From Nocardia salmonicida NBRC 13393 (lineage in GTDB: Bacteria > Actinomycetota > Actinomycetes > Mycobacteriales > Mycobacteriaceae), in the NCBI RefSeq assembly GCF_001613085.1, contig NZ_BDBR01000030.1, positions 62,001 through 126,000 of the forward strand: DNA of 64,000 nucleotides, written 5' to 3'. The notes under the pieces were generated by a model. It did not search any database, was not told the DNA's origin, and saw only the letters and a program-made list of their open reading frames with translations. The first letter of the stretch is position 1. The number at the start of each line of letters is the position of its first letter. A program made the translations under genes and the position numbers. This document shows, piece after piece, positions 36,308-44,465 of this stretch.

Positions 36308-37978
36308 TCACTCCATGGCGGCGAGTTGCGCCCGCATGGTATCCAGACCCATGCCGCCCAATCGCAAAGCGCGAGTGTGGAATTTCTTCGCATCGAACGC
36401 CGCGCCCGCACGTTCGCGCGCCTCGTCGCGGGCCGCGAGCCACAGCCGTTCACCGAGCTTGTACGCGGGCGCCTGTCCCGGCCACCCCAGGTAGCGGTCG
36501 ATCTCGTCGCGGGCCGTGGCCGAATCGGTAACCGTTCGGGTCAGCAGGAACTCCAGGCCGAGGTCGGGAGTCCAACGTTCGCCCTCGTGGAAGTCGGTGC
36601 CCGCGGGGATCTCCCATTCGAGGTGCATTCCGATATCCACGATCACCCGCGCGGCGCGAAACAGCTGCTGCGACAGCATGCCGAACAGATCGCCGTCGTC
36701 GCTGAGATAACCGAGCTCCTGCATCAGGCGTTCGGCGTAGAGCGCCCAGCCCTCGCCGTGGCCGGAGACGAACGACATCATCCGCTGGTACTGATTGAGC
36801 GCATCCGCCTCGCGCACAGCGGTCGCGATCTGCAGATGATGGCCCGGCACGCCCTCGTGGTAGACGGTGCTGACCTCACGCCAGGTCGCGAAGTCCTCTT
36901 TCCCCGGCTCCACCGACCAGCACATGCGCGCGGGACGGCTGAAATCCGCACTGGGCCCGACGTAATACGCCCCGACCACCCCGCCGGGCGGTGCGATCGT
37001 GGCTTCCAGTCGCATGAGCTCGTCGGGAATATCGAAGTGTTCGCCGCGCAACGACTCCAGCGCCTCGTCGGACATCTTCTGCAGCCAGGCCCGAAGCTCT
37101 GACTGCCCGCTCACCCGGTACTTCGGGTCGGCATCGAGCACGGTCGCCGTCTCGGTGAGCGAGGCCCCCGGCGCGATCCGGGCAGCGACGGTCGACATCT
37201 CGGTTTCGAGCCGCGCGAACTCCGCCCAGCCCCAGGCGTAGGCCTCCCGGAGGTCGAGGTCGGCGCCGGTGAAATAGCGCGACCAGAGCCGGTAGGTGTG
37301 CTCGCCGACGGCATCGTTGGCGGGAGCCAGAGGTACGAGCTCGGCGCGCAGGAACTCGGCGAACTCGGCGTAGGCCCGCTGGGCGGCGTGCGCGCCCTGG
37401 TGCAGTCGCGCCAGCGGCGCACCGTCGATCTCCGCGGCGGCGGCGACGAAGGCGGTGAAGAATCCGTCCCTCCCGCCGGAACCGGCCCAGGTGTCGGCCT
37501 GCTCGGCGACTTTGACAACCTGTCGCAGCCCACTGATCTGGCCGCGTTCCGCCGCGACCAGCAGCGACGAGCGCACACCGGCGAGCGCGGCGGGCACCCC
37601 CGCGAGGCGCTGCGCGATCACCGTCCAGTCCGCGGCGGTCTCGGCGGCCATCACGTCGAACACCATCCGAATGTTCTGGACCGGACTCTCGATCACATTG
37701 AGCGAGGCGAGCGGGAGCCCGGCGTCATGGATCTCCACGTCGAGCCCTATGCGTTCGGCGAAGACGGCTTTCGCCACCCGTTCACCGTCATCGGCGGGTT
37801 GCGCGGAGAGTATGGCGCGCACTGCGTTTCGAGCGATTTCCGCCCGGAGCTCGTGTCCGGCGGGCGAATAGTCGGTCAGGCGATCGTCGTGCCCCGCGAT
37901 GCCGAACATGGTCGCCGTGACCGGATCGGCGGCCGCGTAGTCCTCGACGAACCGATCACAGATCTCATCCACACCCAT
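36308..37978 (-). CDS. DUF885 family metallopeptidase-like protein
   Basis: 556 residues with the long helical DUF885 architecture. The motif STVYHEGVPGHHLQIATA contains the HExxH-like zinc-binding pattern (HEGVPGHH) of this family, with a downstream Glu in HGEGWALYAERLMQELGYL as likely third ligand. No signal peptide is present, so it acts in the cytoplasm. Family members are presumed carboxypeptidase-like enzymes. It begins with ATG with no clear ribosome site. It looks monocistronic. Confidence 0.85.
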   Translation of the reverse strand: MGVDEICDRFVEDYAAADPVTATMFGIAGHDDRLTDYSPAGHELRAEIARNAVRAILSAQPADDGERVAKAVFAERIGLDVEIHDAGLPLASLNVIESPVQNIRMVFDVMAAETAADWTVIAQRLAGVPAALAGVRSSLLVAAERGQISGLRQVVKVAEQADTWAGSGGRDGFFTAFVAAAAEIDGAPLARLHQGAHAAQRAYAEFAEFLRAELVPLAPANDAVGEHTYRLWSRYFTGADLDLREAYAWGWAEFARLETEMSTVAARIAPGASLTETATVLDADPKYRVSGQSELRAWLQKMSDEALESLRGEHFDIPDELMRLEATIAPPGGVVGAYYVGPSADFSRPARMCWSVEPGKEDFATWREVSTVYHEGVPGHHLQIATAVREADALNQYQRMMSFVSGHGEGWALYAERLMQELGYLSDDGDLFGMLSQQLFRAARVIVDIGMHLEWEIPAGTDFHEGERWTPDLGLEFLLTRTVTDSATARDEIDRYLGWPGQAPAYKLGERLWLAARDEARERAGAAFDAKKFHTRALRLGGMGLDTMRAQLAAME

Positions 37979-38082
37979 GCCGACACGCTAACGGCCATCG
38001 GGCCACGGTGGGTGACGTACTTCCGGGAGTACGGCGGGTCGACGGCTCGTCGGTGACCGGGGCTGCGATGTTCCCGGCGGCG

Positions 38083-38751
38083 TCAGCCGTTCTGCCGACC
38101 TACCATCTCGGTGATCCAGGCGGGTGCGAACGGGGAGGTGCAGCCAGGGGGAGTCGGGTAGTCCTTCAGGACCTGGAGACGCTCGCCGATGTCGAGCGCG
38201 CGGGCGCGGTGGTCGGGATGGTCGATACCGATCTGAGCGAGGCAATGGTTCATCGCCCATTGCAGGCGATCGGGCGCGGTCTTCATCTGTGCCTCGATGA
38301 GGTCGAGCAGACCGGTGAGGTCGAGGCCATCGGGCTTCTTCGCGACTCGTTCGATTGTCAGCGCCCAGCCCGCGCTCGCGACCACCGGATCCGGGTCGGC
38401 GAACCACACCGTGCGCAGCTCCTCGGCGTGCGGGTTCTTCTTCACGACATAGTTGACGAGCCAGTCGTGGACCTTGGGGGTGCGTGCCTGGCGGATCATG
38501 GCGTCCAGCTCGTCCCGCTCGAAGATCTTCGGGCGGCAGATCAGCAGCGCGAGCAGTTTCGCCGCGGTGTCGTCGGTGTCCCAGAGCCGGCGGGCCGATA
38601 CCGGTTGGGTCTTCAAGCGTTTGGCCAGTGCGCGCAGCTCGGTGAGGTTGACGCCGTGATCGTCGCCGTGCTTCTCGTTCACCGCACGCATTCTGGGATC
38701 GTCGAGGGCGGCCAGTTCGGCCATCACCTCGTCCACCGTCGTCTCCGACAC
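38083..38751 (-). CDS. AlkD-like DNA alkylation repair family protein
   Basis: 222 residues; GTG 38751 is preceded by GGGAGG with a six-base gap. The helical repeats carry NLTELRALAKRL, LWDTDDTAAKLLALLICRPKIFERDELDAMI, VHDWLVNYVVKKNP and WFADPDPVVASAGWALTIERVAK, the HEAT-like pattern of AlkC/AlkD glycosylases and of DNA-alkylation-repair-like proteins. The classical AlkD catalytic Trp/Asp/Arg set cannot be confirmed by eye, so it may be a non-enzymatic homologue. It follows the methyltransferase gene by 34 bases on the same strand. Confidence 0.75.
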   Translation of the reverse strand: MSETTVDEVMAELAALDDPRMRAVNEKHGDDHGVNLTELRALAKRLKTQPVSARRLWDTDDTAAKLLALLICRPKIFERDELDAMIRQARTPKVHDWLVNYVVKKNPHAEELRTVWFADPDPVVASAGWALTIERVAKKPDGLDLTGLLDLIEAQMKTAPDRLQWAMNHCLAQIGIDHPDHRARALDIGERLQVLKDYPTPPGCTSPFAPAWITEMVGRQNG

Positions 38752-38785
38752 CTGTGCCTCCCGGTCTATCGCTCGTCGCTGCCCA

Positions 38786-39427
38786 TCATGCGTCGCGCCG
38801 GGTGTGTGCGTTCGAGTCGGGTGCGTGCGAGAACACCGCGACCAGGAAGTCGGAGTCGTCGGTGAAGGGCCGTAGATCCCAGGTCGACAGCAGTAGATCG
38901 GCTGTGAGACCGACAGCTTCGGCATCGGTCAGGAACTCGGCGAACTCATAGCCGCGGTCCGCGCCGAAGCCGATAACGACCCGGCCGCCCGGCGCGAGAT
39001 GCCCGGCGAATCCCGCCAACACCGCCGACCGGGTGGACGGAGCAAGAAAGGTCATCACATTGCCCGCGCACACGATGGCATCGAAGTCGGCGCCAGGCAC
39101 ATCCAGTTCGGCCAGGTCGCCGACCAGCCACGTCGGACCGGGATGATCCGCGCGCGCCGCATCGATGAGCACCGGATCGACATCGACCCCCACCACCGTG
39201 TGCCCGGCGTCGTGCAGGTATCCGCCCGTGCGCCCCGGCCCACATCCCGCGTCGAGCACGCGACTGCCACGCCCGAGCATCGCGTCGATCAACCGAGCCT
39301 CGCCCACGATGTCGGTCCCCTGTGCGGCGAGGTCCCGAAACCGCGCCACATACCGACTCGAATGCCCTGGATCCGCGGCGATGATCTCTTCCCACCCGCT
39401 GGGTGTGCGCTCGTTCGACGCGTTCAT
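38786..39427 (-). CDS. class I SAM-dependent methyltransferase
   Basis: 213 residues. Motif I is VLDAGCGPGRTGGYL, motif II ends in VVGVDVDPVLIDAA, and motif III/IV is FDAIVCAGNVMTFL with the post-motif APGGRVVIGFG. It is a small-molecule-type methyltransferase with unknown substrate; the N-terminal GWEEIIAADPGHSSRYVARF is common in this actinobacterial subgroup. ATG 39427 has AGGAGG ten bases upstream. It is probably cotranscribed with the AlkD-like gene. Confidence 0.85.
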   Translation of the reverse strand: MNASNERTPSGWEEIIAADPGHSSRYVARFRDLAAQGTDIVGEARLIDAMLGRGSRVLDAGCGPGRTGGYLHDAGHTVVGVDVDPVLIDAARADHPGPTWLVGDLAELDVPGADFDAIVCAGNVMTFLAPSTRSAVLAGFAGHLAPGGRVVIGFGADRGYEFAEFLTDAEAVGLTADLLLSTWDLRPFTDDSDFLVAVFSHAPDSNAHTRRDA

Positions 39428-39514
39428 GATCGCTGCCTCCTGGGCTCGGTCCACCGAATCACCCTGCTGACCTTAGTCGCGCAGGTGAGAAGGCCGAGTC
39501 ACCAGATAGCGGCG

Positions 39515-39549
39515 TGAGTGGTGGCCGTCCGATGGCCGACCACCACTCA
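39515..39549 (-). terminator. terminator hairpin after the secreted glycine-rich protein gene
   Basis: TGAGTGGTGG (39515-39524) pairs perfectly with CCACCACTCA (39540-39549), and the loop holds further GGCC pairing. It starts seven bases after the stop of the minus-strand gene at 39557. Confidence 0.7.
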
Positions 39550-39556
39550 GGACCCG

Positions 39557-40111
39557 CTACGGCGTCGAGTAGCCGATGAGGGCGCCGATACCCGCACCGA
39601 TCGGGATGGTGACCAGTGCGCCGACTCCGCCGAGGAAGAAGCCGAGCACCGCGCCGATGCCCGCGCCGATGAGCGCGCCGATGCCCGCGTTGTGCTGCTT
39701 GCGAGCCTCGACGTCACCGGCCGCGTCGATGAACTCCGCCATGTTGGCGGTGACGACGGCCGGTGCCGCGGTGGGAGTCAGCGTCGCGGAACGGCCGTCG
39801 GCGGAAATACCCGCCACCAGGTCGAAATCGCCTGCGCCGGTGATGATGCGGGTCGGCACCGCGGCGACCACCCGCCCCTCCCCGTTCGTGAGCGTGACCG
39901 CGCCACCGGCGACACCGAAGGTGCCGTCCGGGGCGGACACTGTGAGCCCGGAGCCATCGGCCCGCGGACTCGCGGTGAACGCCACGCCGCCGTCGACGCC
40001 CTGCACGATGGGAACCGCTGGTGATGGTGCGGCCTGCGCGGTGGTGGTGGCCGCGAGGCCGACAGCTCCTGCCGCGAGAACGGCGATCGAGCTGAATCGC
40101 GAGAAATGCAT
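39557..40111 (-). CDS. secreted protein with glycine-zipper-like C-terminus
   Basis: 184 residues; ATG 40111 has GGAGGGG just upstream. The signal peptide FSSIAVLAAGAVGLAATTTAQA is cut after Ala-Gln-Ala. The middle is beta-rich (GGVAFTASPRADGSGLTVSAPDGTF) and the end is a Gly/Ala-rich hydrophobic hairpin (IGALIGAGIGAVLGFFLGGVGA, then PIGAGIGALIG), of glycine-zipper type, which may insert into or associate with a membrane. Similar secreted proteins are common in Nocardia; their function is unknown. Confidence 0.75.
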   Translation of the reverse strand: MHFSRFSSIAVLAAGAVGLAATTTAQAAPSPAVPIVQGVDGGVAFTASPRADGSGLTVSAPDGTFGVAGGAVTLTNGEGRVVAAVPTRIITGAGDFDLVAGISADGRSATLTPTAAPAVVTANMAEFIDAAGDVEARKQHNAGIGALIGAGIGAVLGFFLGGVGALVTIPIGAGIGALIGYSTP

Positions 40112-40527
40112 CCTGCCCCTCCAGTCTGCCCGCCGAATCCGGCGGAACATCCTCTGCCGGACCGGATCTCGGTCCGAGGACATTTTCGCATCGTCATCGA
40201 TTCCGTGGAACCCACCAGGAGTGATACCGGAAAAACATCATCACTTCGACATAAAAAGCGAATTACATTGCCATACCGTAGATATCGATACGGTTACCGG
40301 AAATTTTCCTCTGCCCAGCGGTCCGGAACTTGTTCATCCGCGTGTGCGCGACGACCTCGACGCTGATTCGACAGCCGCGCGAGCCCCTGTCGTGGCGGCC
40401 GGACTCGTTGCGGCGCTGAGGACTCGCGGGTCCGGTACGGAGCTCCCGGCGCAGATCGCCATGTGCGCCGGTCGGATTTCGTTGGCAGGATCGAAGGGTT
40501 CAACGAGCCGAGGCGGAGGGAAAACCG
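40112..40527. other. 416-base intergenic region with an AT-rich core and inverted repeat
   Basis: No coding gene is supported. The stretch at about 40205-40312 is clearly AT-richer than its surroundings. Within it, ACCGTA (40275-40280) and TACGGT (40289-40294) form an inverted repeat around GATATCGA, an operator-like site. It probably holds the promoters of the divergent secreted-protein and NmrA-like genes. Confidence 0.5.
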
Positions 40528-41343
40528 ATGACAATCCTGGTTACCGGGGCGACGGCCAATATCGGGCGGCTGGTCGTGGACCAGCTGATCGCGCGAGGCG
40601 CCACCGACATTCGCGCGCTGACCATCGACCCGGGCAAAGCCGCACTGCCCGAGGGGGTTCAGGTGGTCCGAGGTCATCTGGGTCGACCGGGCAGCTTGTC
40701 CGCGGCGTTCGAGGGCGTCGACCGGATGTATCTGGCACCCTCGCCGGGCACTGTCACCGAGGTGCTCGAGCTGGCGCGGGCCGCCGGTGTGCGACACGTC
40801 GTCGATCTGTCCGGTGAGCCCGAAAGCTGGTGGGGCAGTGTGTGTAACGCGGTGGAAGGCAGCGGCTTGGCCTGGACCCATCTGTGGCCCGCCGACTTCA
40901 TGGAGAACACCCTGACATGGTCCCAGCAGATCCGTGAAAGCGGTGCGGTCCGGGAACCTCACCCTGACACCGCGAGCGCGCCCATCGCCATGAACGACAT
41001 CGCCGCGGTCGCCGCGACCGCGCTACTGACCGATGGTCAGATCGGCCGCGCACACGCCCTCGCCGGCCCGGAGGTCCTCAGTCGCACCGACCTGCTCGCC
41101 CATGTCGCCCACGCGCTCGATCGCGAGATCACCTTCCGCACCTCCACTCGTGAGGAAACCATCACCGCCCTGCGGCCCACCATGGGCGACAACGCCACCT
41201 GGTACGTCGACAATGTCCTGATCGGCTTCGCCCCGACCCCGGAATCCCTGCCTATCACCAGCGTCGAGGACATCACCGGCAAGCCCGCCACCACCTTCAG
41301 TCAGTGGGCACACGCGAACACCGCCCGCTTTCTCGCCGATTGA
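40528..41343 (+). CDS. NmrA-like NAD(P)-binding protein
   Basis: 271 residues of the atypical SDR family. ILVTGATANIGRLVVDQLIARGA is the nucleotide-binding turn. The canonical YxxxK is missing, as usual in NmrA/HSCARG-like proteins; VRHVVDLSGEPESWWGSV and LAWTHLWPADFMENTL match quinone-reductase/NmrA-like members. GGAGGG lies before ATG 40528. It may be a redox sensor or a reductase; the target is unknown. Confidence 0.82.
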   Translation: MTILVTGATANIGRLVVDQLIARGATDIRALTIDPGKAALPEGVQVVRGHLGRPGSLSAAFEGVDRMYLAPSPGTVTEVLELARAAGVRHVVDLSGEPESWWGSVCNAVEGSGLAWTHLWPADFMENTLTWSQQIRESGAVREPHPDTASAPIAMNDIAAVAATALLTDGQIGRAHALAGPEVLSRTDLLAHVAHALDREITFRTSTREETITALRPTMGDNATWYVDNVLIGFAPTPESLPITSVEDITGKPATTFSQWAHANTARFLAD

Positions 41344-41386
41344 CATGCCCGGCTGAGAATTTCATTGCCCCGCGGTAGGAAATGTT

Positions 41387-42463
41387 GTGGGAAACAAGGA
41401 ATCGGGCGACACTGAGGGAGTTCGACCAAACCTTGTGTGGTTGGTTCCTGGAGGGCGGGTGAAATGCCATTATGTGGGCATTTCGGGTGGCTTCCAGGGG
41501 TTCGGCGGTACAGCAGTGGGAAAGATATTGGCGCCAATAGGTCGTTTGTTCGCGGCGGTCGTGCTGATTGTCGCAGCGATTATCGCGCTGCACGGGCATT
41601 TACCTGGGACCACTGTTCCCAATGAAAACGGCGGTGCTCCGCCGTTGGCTGTCGCATTGATGCCGGTATTGTTGCTGGTCTCGGTGGTGATCTTGCTCGC
41701 CGGAGTCATTGTCAGTCAGCATCGGTTGCCCTTGGCGATGCCCGCGCTCGAGGGTGATCTCGGGGTTCGCCTGTCGTTCAAGCGGTTCGCGGTGCTGGCT
41801 CCCGTCGCGCTCAGCGCTGTCGCGCTGACATTCGCTGTCGGAATCACCATGCTGTTCGTCCTGCCCGGTGCCAGGCGGCAACCGACTTCACCGGCCGCGA
41901 CGGAAGGGACGCCGCCGGTGTCGGGTGCGGTCGAGGTACAGGTGGTCGACTCGGCGGTCGACTCGTCGCGTCTGAGCGGGACGGCGTTGCTGGGGGCGGT
42001 GGGACTGGCGGTCGTGCTGATCGCCATCGCGCTGGTCGGTCTCGTCGGTGTCACCGTCTCCGGGCGGCGGACGCCCCTGGTGGAAGGGGTGAAGCTGACC
42101 GAGGAACAAGTGGCGAACACGGTCGACTCGCTGACCAGGGCAGCGGAGATGGGTCTGGCCGCGATGAACGCGCCGGGGCAGGATGCGCGGACCGCCGTGA
42201 TCGCCTGCTATGTGGCGATGGAGGCCGGGCTAGCGGCGGATCGTGCTGCGGCACCACTGGTTTCGGATACACCGAGGGAAGTGCTGGAGCGGGCTTTCGA
42301 TAGTGGCGTGCTGCACGACGACGGCGCGCACGAACTGGTCGCGCTGTTCGAGGAGGCCAGGTTCAGTCCGCACGCGATGCTGGGTTGGCAGCGCATCCGT
42401 GCCGAACAACTACTGCGTCTGGTACTCGCCGATCTCCAATTCCGCGACGAGGTTTCGGTGTAA
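41387..42463 (+). CDS. DUF4129 domain membrane protein
   Basis: 358 residues starting at GTG 41387 (AGGAA upstream). There are four membrane helices at about residues 49-68, 84-107, 132-158 and 198-226, and a cytoplasmic C-terminal DUF4129 domain: ARTAVIACYVAMEAGLA, TPREVLERAF, ELVALFEEARFSPH. DUF4129 proteins often occur with transglutaminase-like and MoxR ATPase genes, but none is here. The first 50 residues are AT-richer than the rest, so a later start is possible. Confidence 0.75.
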   Translation: MGNKESGDTEGVRPNLVWLVPGGRVKCHYVGISGGFQGFGGTAVGKILAPIGRLFAAVVLIVAAIIALHGHLPGTTVPNENGGAPPLAVALMPVLLLVSVVILLAGVIVSQHRLPLAMPALEGDLGVRLSFKRFAVLAPVALSAVALTFAVGITMLFVLPGARRQPTSPAATEGTPPVSGAVEVQVVDSAVDSSRLSGTALLGAVGLAVVLIAIALVGLVGVTVSGRRTPLVEGVKLTEEQVANTVDSLTRAAEMGLAAMNAPGQDARTAVIACYVAMEAGLAADRAAAPLVSDTPREVLERAFDSGVLHDDGAHELVALFEEARFSPHAMLGWQRIRAEQLLRLVLADLQFRDEVSV

Positions 42464-42480
42464 CTGCCTGCGCGGGGGGC

Positions 42481-43128
42481 CTATTCGTGGCGTCGCAGCT
42501 CGGCGTACAGCCACGTGCCGATCATCCGGGCGGTCATGGCGATGGCGGCGGCGCGGTCGCCGTCGGCCACGTCGTCGGCCGAGGCGCGCAACACCGCGGC
42601 GAAACCGGTGTTGACCAGAACCCACGACATCATGTCGTGGTCATGGTCGTGTCCGGGCCCGACGAACTGGATCACGATGAGCTTGAGCAGCATTCGCAGT
42701 CGCGGTTCGAATTCGGGCAACCCGCTGCTGTAGAACTGCACGCTGCGCACGAGCGCGCGAACCAGATCCGACTTGGCGGCCAGCGCATCGGCGAAGACGT
42801 CGAGAATCTCCGACGCGATCGCGATGTAGTCGTCACTGCTGGTCGGCGAGGTCTCTACGGTCAAGCTGAATACGCGCTGGGTGAAATCCTGCTCGACGTC
42901 GGTGATCAGGCGATCGAGGAGTTCGTCGACGAGGAAGGACCGCTCCGGAAAGTACCGGTACAGCGTTCCGATGCTGATCCGCGCGTGCGCCGCGATGACA
43001 TTGGTGGAGGTGTTGTCGATTCCTCGCTGGCCGAACAATTCCGCGGCGGTATCGAGAATGTGTTCCCTGGTCGCCTTCGCCCGCTCTTGCTTCGGGCGGA
43101 TTCGCCGGTCGACGGGTTTCGGTGGCAT
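42481..43128 (-). CDS. TetR family transcriptional regulator
   Basis: 215 residues; ATG 43128 has AAAGGAA seven bases upstream. The N-terminal HTH is standard: ATREHILDTAAELFGQRGIDNTSTNVIAAHARISIGTLYRYF (about 20-62). The C-terminal ligand domain is helical and contains a His/Asp-rich loop (GPGHDHDHDMM, about 157-167) that might bind a metal. It sits downstream of the MmpL-glycosyltransferase-esterase genes on the same strand, 244 bases after the last, so it may control that locus. Confidence 0.85.
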   Translation of the reverse strand: MPPKPVDRRIRPKQERAKATREHILDTAAELFGQRGIDNTSTNVIAAHARISIGTLYRYFPERSFLVDELLDRLITDVEQDFTQRVFSLTVETSPTSSDDYIAIASEILDVFADALAAKSDLVRALVRSVQFYSSGLPEFEPRLRMLLKLIVIQFVGPGHDHDHDMMSWVLVNTGFAAVLRASADDVADGDRAAAIAMTARMIGTWLYAELRRHE

Positions 43129-43372
43129 CGGAGTTCCTTTTCGGCGAAGTCGGTCCCACCGCTGACATCGGTCGGGCGATCGAGGCGGCGGCATGGTGCG
43201 CGTACTGCAGGGGAACTGCCGGGCGGGGAACGTCGAGTTGTCATGGGCGAAGAGTAGATTTCGCGAGCGGGTTTTCGGTGCTCGGTGGACCGGTATTGAG
43301 TCGGCTCATCAGGTTCGTGCCAGAACGTGCGTTTGCCGCACAAAGGCACTCGGGGGTGAGCCGAACCGGAAA

Positions 43373-44434
43373 CTACGGGACGACCAGCGCGGCGGCGCGT
43401 TCCCAGTAGGTGTGCATGTCCTGCTCCCAGTAACCCCAGGAATGGGTGCCTGCCGGGCGGAAATCGAACGTCGCCGGGATATCGAGTGCGGCCAGTCGGT
43501 CGCGCAACAACGCGGTGCACACCACGGTGATCCCGTCGAGCACACCGCCGATGATCAGCTGGTCGAGCAGTTTCATCGGACTGTTCTTGACGCCGGGGCC
43601 GTTGAGGGTGTCCAGCGGGCCGGGCAGGCCGTTGCCGGTAGTGACATACACCTGCACTCCGCGCAGCTTCTGGGCATTGAGGGCCGCGTCGTTGGTCGTC
43701 CAGGCCGGATCGGTGGGCGGCCCCCACATATTCAGCGGGTTGCCGCGCCGCGCGGTGACGATCGAGGCCACCATCGCCTGTCCGGCCGGGTTGCTGGTCT
43801 GGATGCAGCCGCTGAAGGAGCCGACCATCCGGAATCGTCGCGGCGCTTCCTGTGCCATCCGGAACACCGCCGCGCTGGCCATCGACAAACCGGCGACCGC
43901 GTCGCGGCCGGTGCCGTGGAAAGCCGAGTCGATGATCGGAGGCAGTTCGGTGGTGAGGAACGTCAGCCAGCGATTGCGTCCGGTGCCGGGATCATCGGCC
44001 TGCCAGTCGGTGTAGAAGGTGCCCGCGCCGCCGATCGGCATCACCACGTTCGCCTGCGCGGCGCCGAAGAATTCGACGGCATCGGTCTTGGTGAACCAGT
44101 TGCTGCCGTCGCGCCAATCGGGGGTGTCGGTGCCACCGTCCACCCCGTTGATCAGATACAGCGAGCCCGCGGGCGCCGCGGGATCGGCGGCGGGAATGAC
44201 CGCGACGGTGACCGGGCGGTTCATCGCCGCCGAGTGCACGGTCAGGTCGATCACCTTGCCGGGGCCGTTGGCGGCCGCCGAGACGGCGAACGAGCCGTTC
44301 GGCGCCGGTAGTGCCGCTGCCATGGCGTGGGCCGCGACCAGGTCAGGGGCCGCCTGCGCTGTCGCGACGACGGGCAGGCCGGTGGCGGCGAGCGCCACCG
44401 CGAGTGCCAGCCGCCGCCTCATCGAATGCGCCAC
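43373..44434 (-). CDS. secreted antigen-85-like esterase/mycolyltransferase-type protein
   Basis: 353 residues; GTG 44434 fits GGAG eight bases upstream. The signal peptide LALAVALAATGLPVVATAQA is followed by an esterase-D/antigen-85 fold: SLYLINGVDGGTDTPDWRDG, an NVVMPIGGAGTFYTDW segment, and the nucleophile GLSMAS (in DAVAGLSMASAAVFRMA). The late GTHSWGYWEQDMH holds the catalytic His. Antigen-85-type enzymes transfer mycolic or acyl groups onto trehalose outside the membrane. It is the third gene of the MmpL operon, 31 bases after the glycosyltransferase, so it may move acyl groups between exported glycolipid molecules. Confidence 0.83.
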   Translation of the reverse strand: MAHSMRRRLALAVALAATGLPVVATAQAAPDLVAAHAMAAALPAPNGSFAVSAAANGPGKVIDLTVHSAAMNRPVTVAVIPAADPAAPAGSLYLINGVDGGTDTPDWRDGSNWFTKTDAVEFFGAAQANVVMPIGGAGTFYTDWQADDPGTGRNRWLTFLTTELPPIIDSAFHGTGRDAVAGLSMASAAVFRMAQEAPRRFRMVGSFSGCIQTSNPAGQAMVASIVTARRGNPLNMWGPPTDPAWTTNDAALNAQKLRGVQVYVTTGNGLPGPLDTLNGPGVKNSPMKLLDQLIIGGVLDGITVVCTALLRDRLAALDIPATFDFRPAGTHSWGYWEQDMHTYWERAAALVVP

Positions 44435-44465
44435 TGTCTTGTCTCCGTTCGCTCCGGTGTCGTCG

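Noticed and set aside
40112..40527. Small ORFs in the intergenic region
   Set aside because: No ribosome sites, no domain signal, and composition unlike neighbouring genes.
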